NCBI GenBank assembly: GCA_900772835.1
Contig: CAAGSA010000052.1
Span: 1 to 25,976 of the forward strand
Direction: 5' to 3'
Source of the DNA: an uncultured Prevotella sp.
GTDB lineage: Bacteria > Bacteroidota > Bacteroidia > Bacteroidales > Bacteroidaceae
Length of the DNA stretch: 25,976 nt
The notes under the pieces are model-generated. The model was not told the DNA's origin, made no database searches, and worked only from the letters and a program-made list of their open reading frames with translations. Positions 23,550 through 25,976 of the stretch are shown piece after piece; the first letter of the stretch is position 1; each line of letters begins with the position of its first letter. Made by a program: the position numbers and the translations under genes.

Positions 23550-25523
23550 TTATGCGTCGATGTTGGCGTATGTCGCGTTTTCTTCGATGAACTGTCGGCG
23601 TGGTTCCACGTCGTCGCCCATGAGCATTGAGAATATCTCGTCAGCTTCGGCTGCGTTCTCTATGTTCACCTGCTTTAGCAGTCGTGTCTCGGGGTTCATT
23701 GTCGTGTCCCAGAGCTGTTCGGGGTTCATCTCTCCCAGACCTTTGTATCGCTGTGTGTGTATGTTCTTGTCGTCGTCCTCGCCGTTGCCGTATTTGTCGA
23801 GGAAAGCCTGTCGCTGCTGTTCCGTGTAGCAGTATTCCTTCACCTTGTTCTTGTATGTGCAGAGGTAGAGCGGCGGTGTGGCGATGTATAGGTGTCCCTC
23901 CTGTATGATTTTCGGCATGAACCGGTAGAAGAGTGTCATGATGAGCGTGTCGATGTGTGAGCCATCGACGTCGGCATCGGTCATGATTATAATTTTGTCG
24001 TAGCGCAGCTTTTCGGTGTTTGCCTCCTTGTCGTTTTCTCCGTCCACTCCGAACCGCACTCCGATGCTCTGTATGATGTTCATCACGGATTCACTTTCGA
24101 ACACCTTATGCCACATCACTTTCTCCACGTTCAGGATTTTTCCTCTCAGCGGCAGTATTGCCTGTGTGTAGCGGTCGCGTCCCTGTTTTGCCGATCCTCC
24201 TGCGGAGTCTCCCTCCACGAGGAATATCTCGCATTCCTTCGGGTCGCGGTTCGAGCAGTCGGCGAGTTTTCCGGGCAGTCCTCCTCCCGTCATGGGGTTC
24301 TTGCGCTGCACGCTTTCCCTTGCCTTTCTTGCCGCGATTCGTGCTGTGGCGGCGAGGATCACCTTCTCGCATACCTGCTTTGCTTCTTTTGGGTGCTCCT
24401 CCAGATAGTTAGTGAGTGCCTCCGACACAGCCTGCTGCACGGCTCCCGTCACTTCGCTGTTTCCGAGTTTCGTCTTGGTCTGTCCCTCGAACTGCGGTTC
24501 TGCCACCTTTATCGATATTACGGCGGTTAGTCCTTCTCTGAAGTCTTCTCCGGCGATTTCTATCTTGGCTTTCTCTATCTGCTTTGATATTACGGGGTCG
24601 TTGTCGGCGTATTTCTTCAGCGTGCGTGTGAGTGCCATGCGGAATCCCACGAGATGCGTTCCGCCCTCGATGGTGTTGATGTTGTTCACGTATGAGTGGA
24701 TGTTCTCGCTGTAGTCGGTGTTGTACATTATCGCCACTTCGATGGGTATTCCCTGCTTTTCCGTCTTCAGGTAAATCACGTCGTCGAAGAGGTGTGTGCG
24801 GTGGCGGTCAACGTATCTCACGAATTCCTTGAGTCCTTCCTTTGCGTGGAACACCTCCTGCCTTGTCTTTCCCTCCTCGTCGGGGCGTTTGTCGGTCAGT
24901 GTGATTGTTATTCCTGCGTTGAGGTATGCAAGTTCCCTCATTCGCTTTGCGATGATGTCGTATTTGTATGTCGTTGTGGTGAACACCGTCGGGTCTGGCC
25001 AGAACTGCTGCCTTGTTCCCTGCAGCTCCGTCTCGCCCACGATTTTCACGGGGTACAGCGGTTTTCCCTTTTCGTATTCCTGCTGGTATATCTTTCCGTC
25101 GCGGAATACCTGCGAGAGCATCTTCGTGGAGAGCGCGTTCACGCAGCTCACGCCCACTCCGTGCAGTCCGCCGCTCACTTTGTATGAGCCTTTGTCGAAC
25201 TTACCTCCGGCGTGCAGCACTGTCATCACCACTTCGAGTGCCGACTTGTGCAGTTTCTCGTGTTCGTCGACGGGGATTCCTCGTCCGTTGTCCTGCACGG
25301 TGATGGAGTTGTCCTCGTTTATGGTCACTTCGATGTGGGTGCAGTATCCTGCCATTGCCTCGTCGATGGAGTTGTCCACTGTTTCGTTCACCAGGTGGTG
25401 CAGACCTTTCTCGCTTATATCTCCGATGTACATTGCCGGGCGTTTGCGCACGGCTTCGAGTCCTTCCAGCACTTGAATGTTGCTGGCGGAATAGTTGTTC
25501 TCGTTTATTTGATTGTCTGACAT
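23550..25523 (-). CDS. gyrB: DNA gyrase subunit B
   Basis: This 657-residue ATPase subunit of gyrase introduces negative supercoils together with GyrA. The frame is open back to 25706, but the true start is ATG 25523 (MSDNQINENNYS). The extra 61 residues would run across the rpsT terminator and the gyrB promoter, and they do not look like GyrB. From 25523, the GHKL ATPase shows NETVDNSIDEA (Glu47, Asn51), DNGRGIPVD and GGLHGVGVS. The TOPRIM domain has EGDSAGGSAKQGRDR (about 437) and DADVDGSHI (about 513), and the C-terminus has RYKGLGEMNPEQLWDTTM. The TOPRIM and C-terminal features fit GyrB; ParE is less likely given the length and the motif set. Confidence 0.94.
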   Translation of the reverse strand: MSDNQINENNYSASNIQVLEGLEAVRKRPAMYIGDISEKGLHHLVNETVDNSIDEAMAGYCTHIEVTINEDNSITVQDNGRGIPVDEHEKLHKSALEVVMTVLHAGGKFDKGSYKVSGGLHGVGVSCVNALSTKMLSQVFRDGKIYQQEYEKGKPLYPVKIVGETELQGTRQQFWPDPTVFTTTTYKYDIIAKRMRELAYLNAGITITLTDKRPDEEGKTRQEVFHAKEGLKEFVRYVDRHRTHLFDDVIYLKTEKQGIPIEVAIMYNTDYSENIHSYVNNINTIEGGTHLVGFRMALTRTLKKYADNDPVISKQIEKAKIEIAGEDFREGLTAVISIKVAEPQFEGQTKTKLGNSEVTGAVQQAVSEALTNYLEEHPKEAKQVCEKVILAATARIAARKARESVQRKNPMTGGGLPGKLADCSNRDPKECEIFLVEGDSAGGSAKQGRDRYTQAILPLRGKILNVEKVMWHKVFESESVMNIIQSIGVRFGVDGENDKEANTEKLRYDKIIIMTDADVDGSHIDTLIMTLFYRFMPKIIQEGHLYIATPPLYLCTYKNKVKEYCYTEQQRQAFLDKYGNGEDDDKNIHTQRYKGLGEMNPEQLWDTTMNPETRLLKQVNIENAAEADEIFSMLMGDDVEPRRQFIEENATYANIDA

Positions 25524-25549
25524 TGCTTGATTGTATGTTTCTGAGGGGG

Positions 25550-25581
25550 CAAAGATAGTGAAAAATATCGATATGGTGAAA
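25550..25581 (-). promoter_or_regulatory. Promoter of gyrB
   Basis: On the minus strand, TTTC (25581-25578), 20 bp, then TATCTTTG (25557-25550). The -7 is exact and the -33 has one mismatch. It lies 27 bp before ATG 25523, inside the longer open frame, and so supports the shorter start. Confidence 0.72.
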
Positions 25582-25670
25582 CTTTTCGCTCCAAAAGTGC
25601 GTTTCTGCTGTTCTGCAAAGCAGAAGGGGCTTTTCTTGGGGTGTTTGCCTGTTTCCGGTTCGGTGGTGTT

Positions 25671-25704
25671 AAAACAGAAATAGCCGCAATCCATCGATTG
25701 CGGC
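25671..25704 (-). terminator. Intrinsic terminator of rpsT
   Basis: On the minus strand, GCCGCAATC (25704-25696) pairs perfectly with GATTGCGGC (25691-25683) around a 4-nt loop. TATTTCTGTTTT follows. Confidence 0.85.
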
Positions 25705-25747
25705 AATATACCTTGTTTTCACTTTCGTGTATATAATAATCTGTTTA

Positions 25748-25976
25748 TTACAGACTGTTGATGTGCTGAGCCAGGCTCGACTTGATGTTCGCAGCCTTGT
25801 TCTTGTGGATCAGGTTGGTCTTAGCCAGCTTGTCCAGAATCTTCTGTACGCTTGGGTACATCTTTACAGCCTCTTCCTTGTCTGTCATTGCGCGCAGTTT
25901 GCGAACTGCGTTACGCATAGTCTTTGCATAATATCTGTTGTGCAAATTCTTTTTCTTGTCCTGACGGATTCTTTTG
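25748..25976 (-). CDS. rpsT: 30S ribosomal protein S20 (5' partial)
   Basis: The frame runs off the window end, entering as KRIRQDKKKNLHNRYYAK, so only the first eight or so residues (by comparison with the usual 84-residue length) are missing. S20 binds 16S rRNA early in 30S assembly. The basic helical repeat (KTMRNAVRKLRA), the middle LDKLAKTNLIHKNKAANIKS and the short tail are typical. The TTG at 25945 is not a real start because the upstream codons are conserved S20 sequence. It is closed by its own terminator and followed by gyrB on the same strand. Confidence 0.95.
   Translation of the reverse strand, partial: KRIRQDKKKNLHNRYYAKTMRNAVRKLRAMTDKEEAVKMYPSVQKILDKLAKTNLIHKNKAANIKSSLAQHINSL

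Noticed and set aside
23302..23829. 175-codon + strand frame across the rimP leader and gyrB end
   Set aside because: It spans a promoter, a leader and the gyrB terminator, and its product has no recognisable domain.

Overview
The window looks like a chromosome segment from a Bacteroidales bacterium, most likely Prevotellaceae. The main evidence is as follows. Several promoters fit the Bacteroidetes TTTG-N19/20-TAnnTTTG pattern instead of -35/-10 boxes. Ribosome binding sites are mostly weak. There are BspA-type and internalin-like leucine-rich-repeat (LRR) secreted proteins with short type IX-like C-terminal tails. The gene orders sufB-sufC-sufD-sufS, rimP-nusA-infB and rpsT-gyrB also fit. 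The genus is inferred from sequence style only.

The left part (1-4060) is an accessory secreted-protein locus on the + strand. It holds a 5'-truncated membrane-anchored TPR regulator with a LuxR-like helix-turn-helix, two small secreted proteins, and a BspA-like LRR protein broken by an exact 7-bp tandem duplication. The spacer after the regulator carries a C9 tract flanked by two copies of a 12-bp direct repeat, just upstream of a promoter with a good -7 box and a poor -33 box. Hairpins separate or end these genes.

The middle part (4143-12596) has a minus-strand pair (secreted alpha/beta-hydrolase, then dGTPase). Next come a zinc-ribbon NUDIX hydrolase and a second membrane-anchored TPR regulator, this one with an AraC-type DNA-binding domain. 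Convergent to it is a 1080-residue LRR surface protein built from two copies of one module. A perfect 20-bp hairpin acts as a shared terminator between the convergent genes. Both membrane regulators in the window therefore lie next to LRR secreted proteins.

The right part (12646-25976, all minus strand) is core genome: the sufBCDS Fe-S cluster assembly operon, a DUF805 membrane protein, the rimP-nusA-infB transcription/translation operon, gyrB and the 5'-truncated rpsT. sufB and rimP have matching promoters (TTTG-N20-TAACTTTG). The sufB start region overlaps a 16-bp palindrome. The rimP leader contains two hairpins, one followed by six U residues, which suggests attenuation. Most transcription units end in a clear intrinsic terminator.

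No tRNA, rRNA, CRISPR array, insertion sequence or prophage gene was seen. The least explained part is the first 4 kb.
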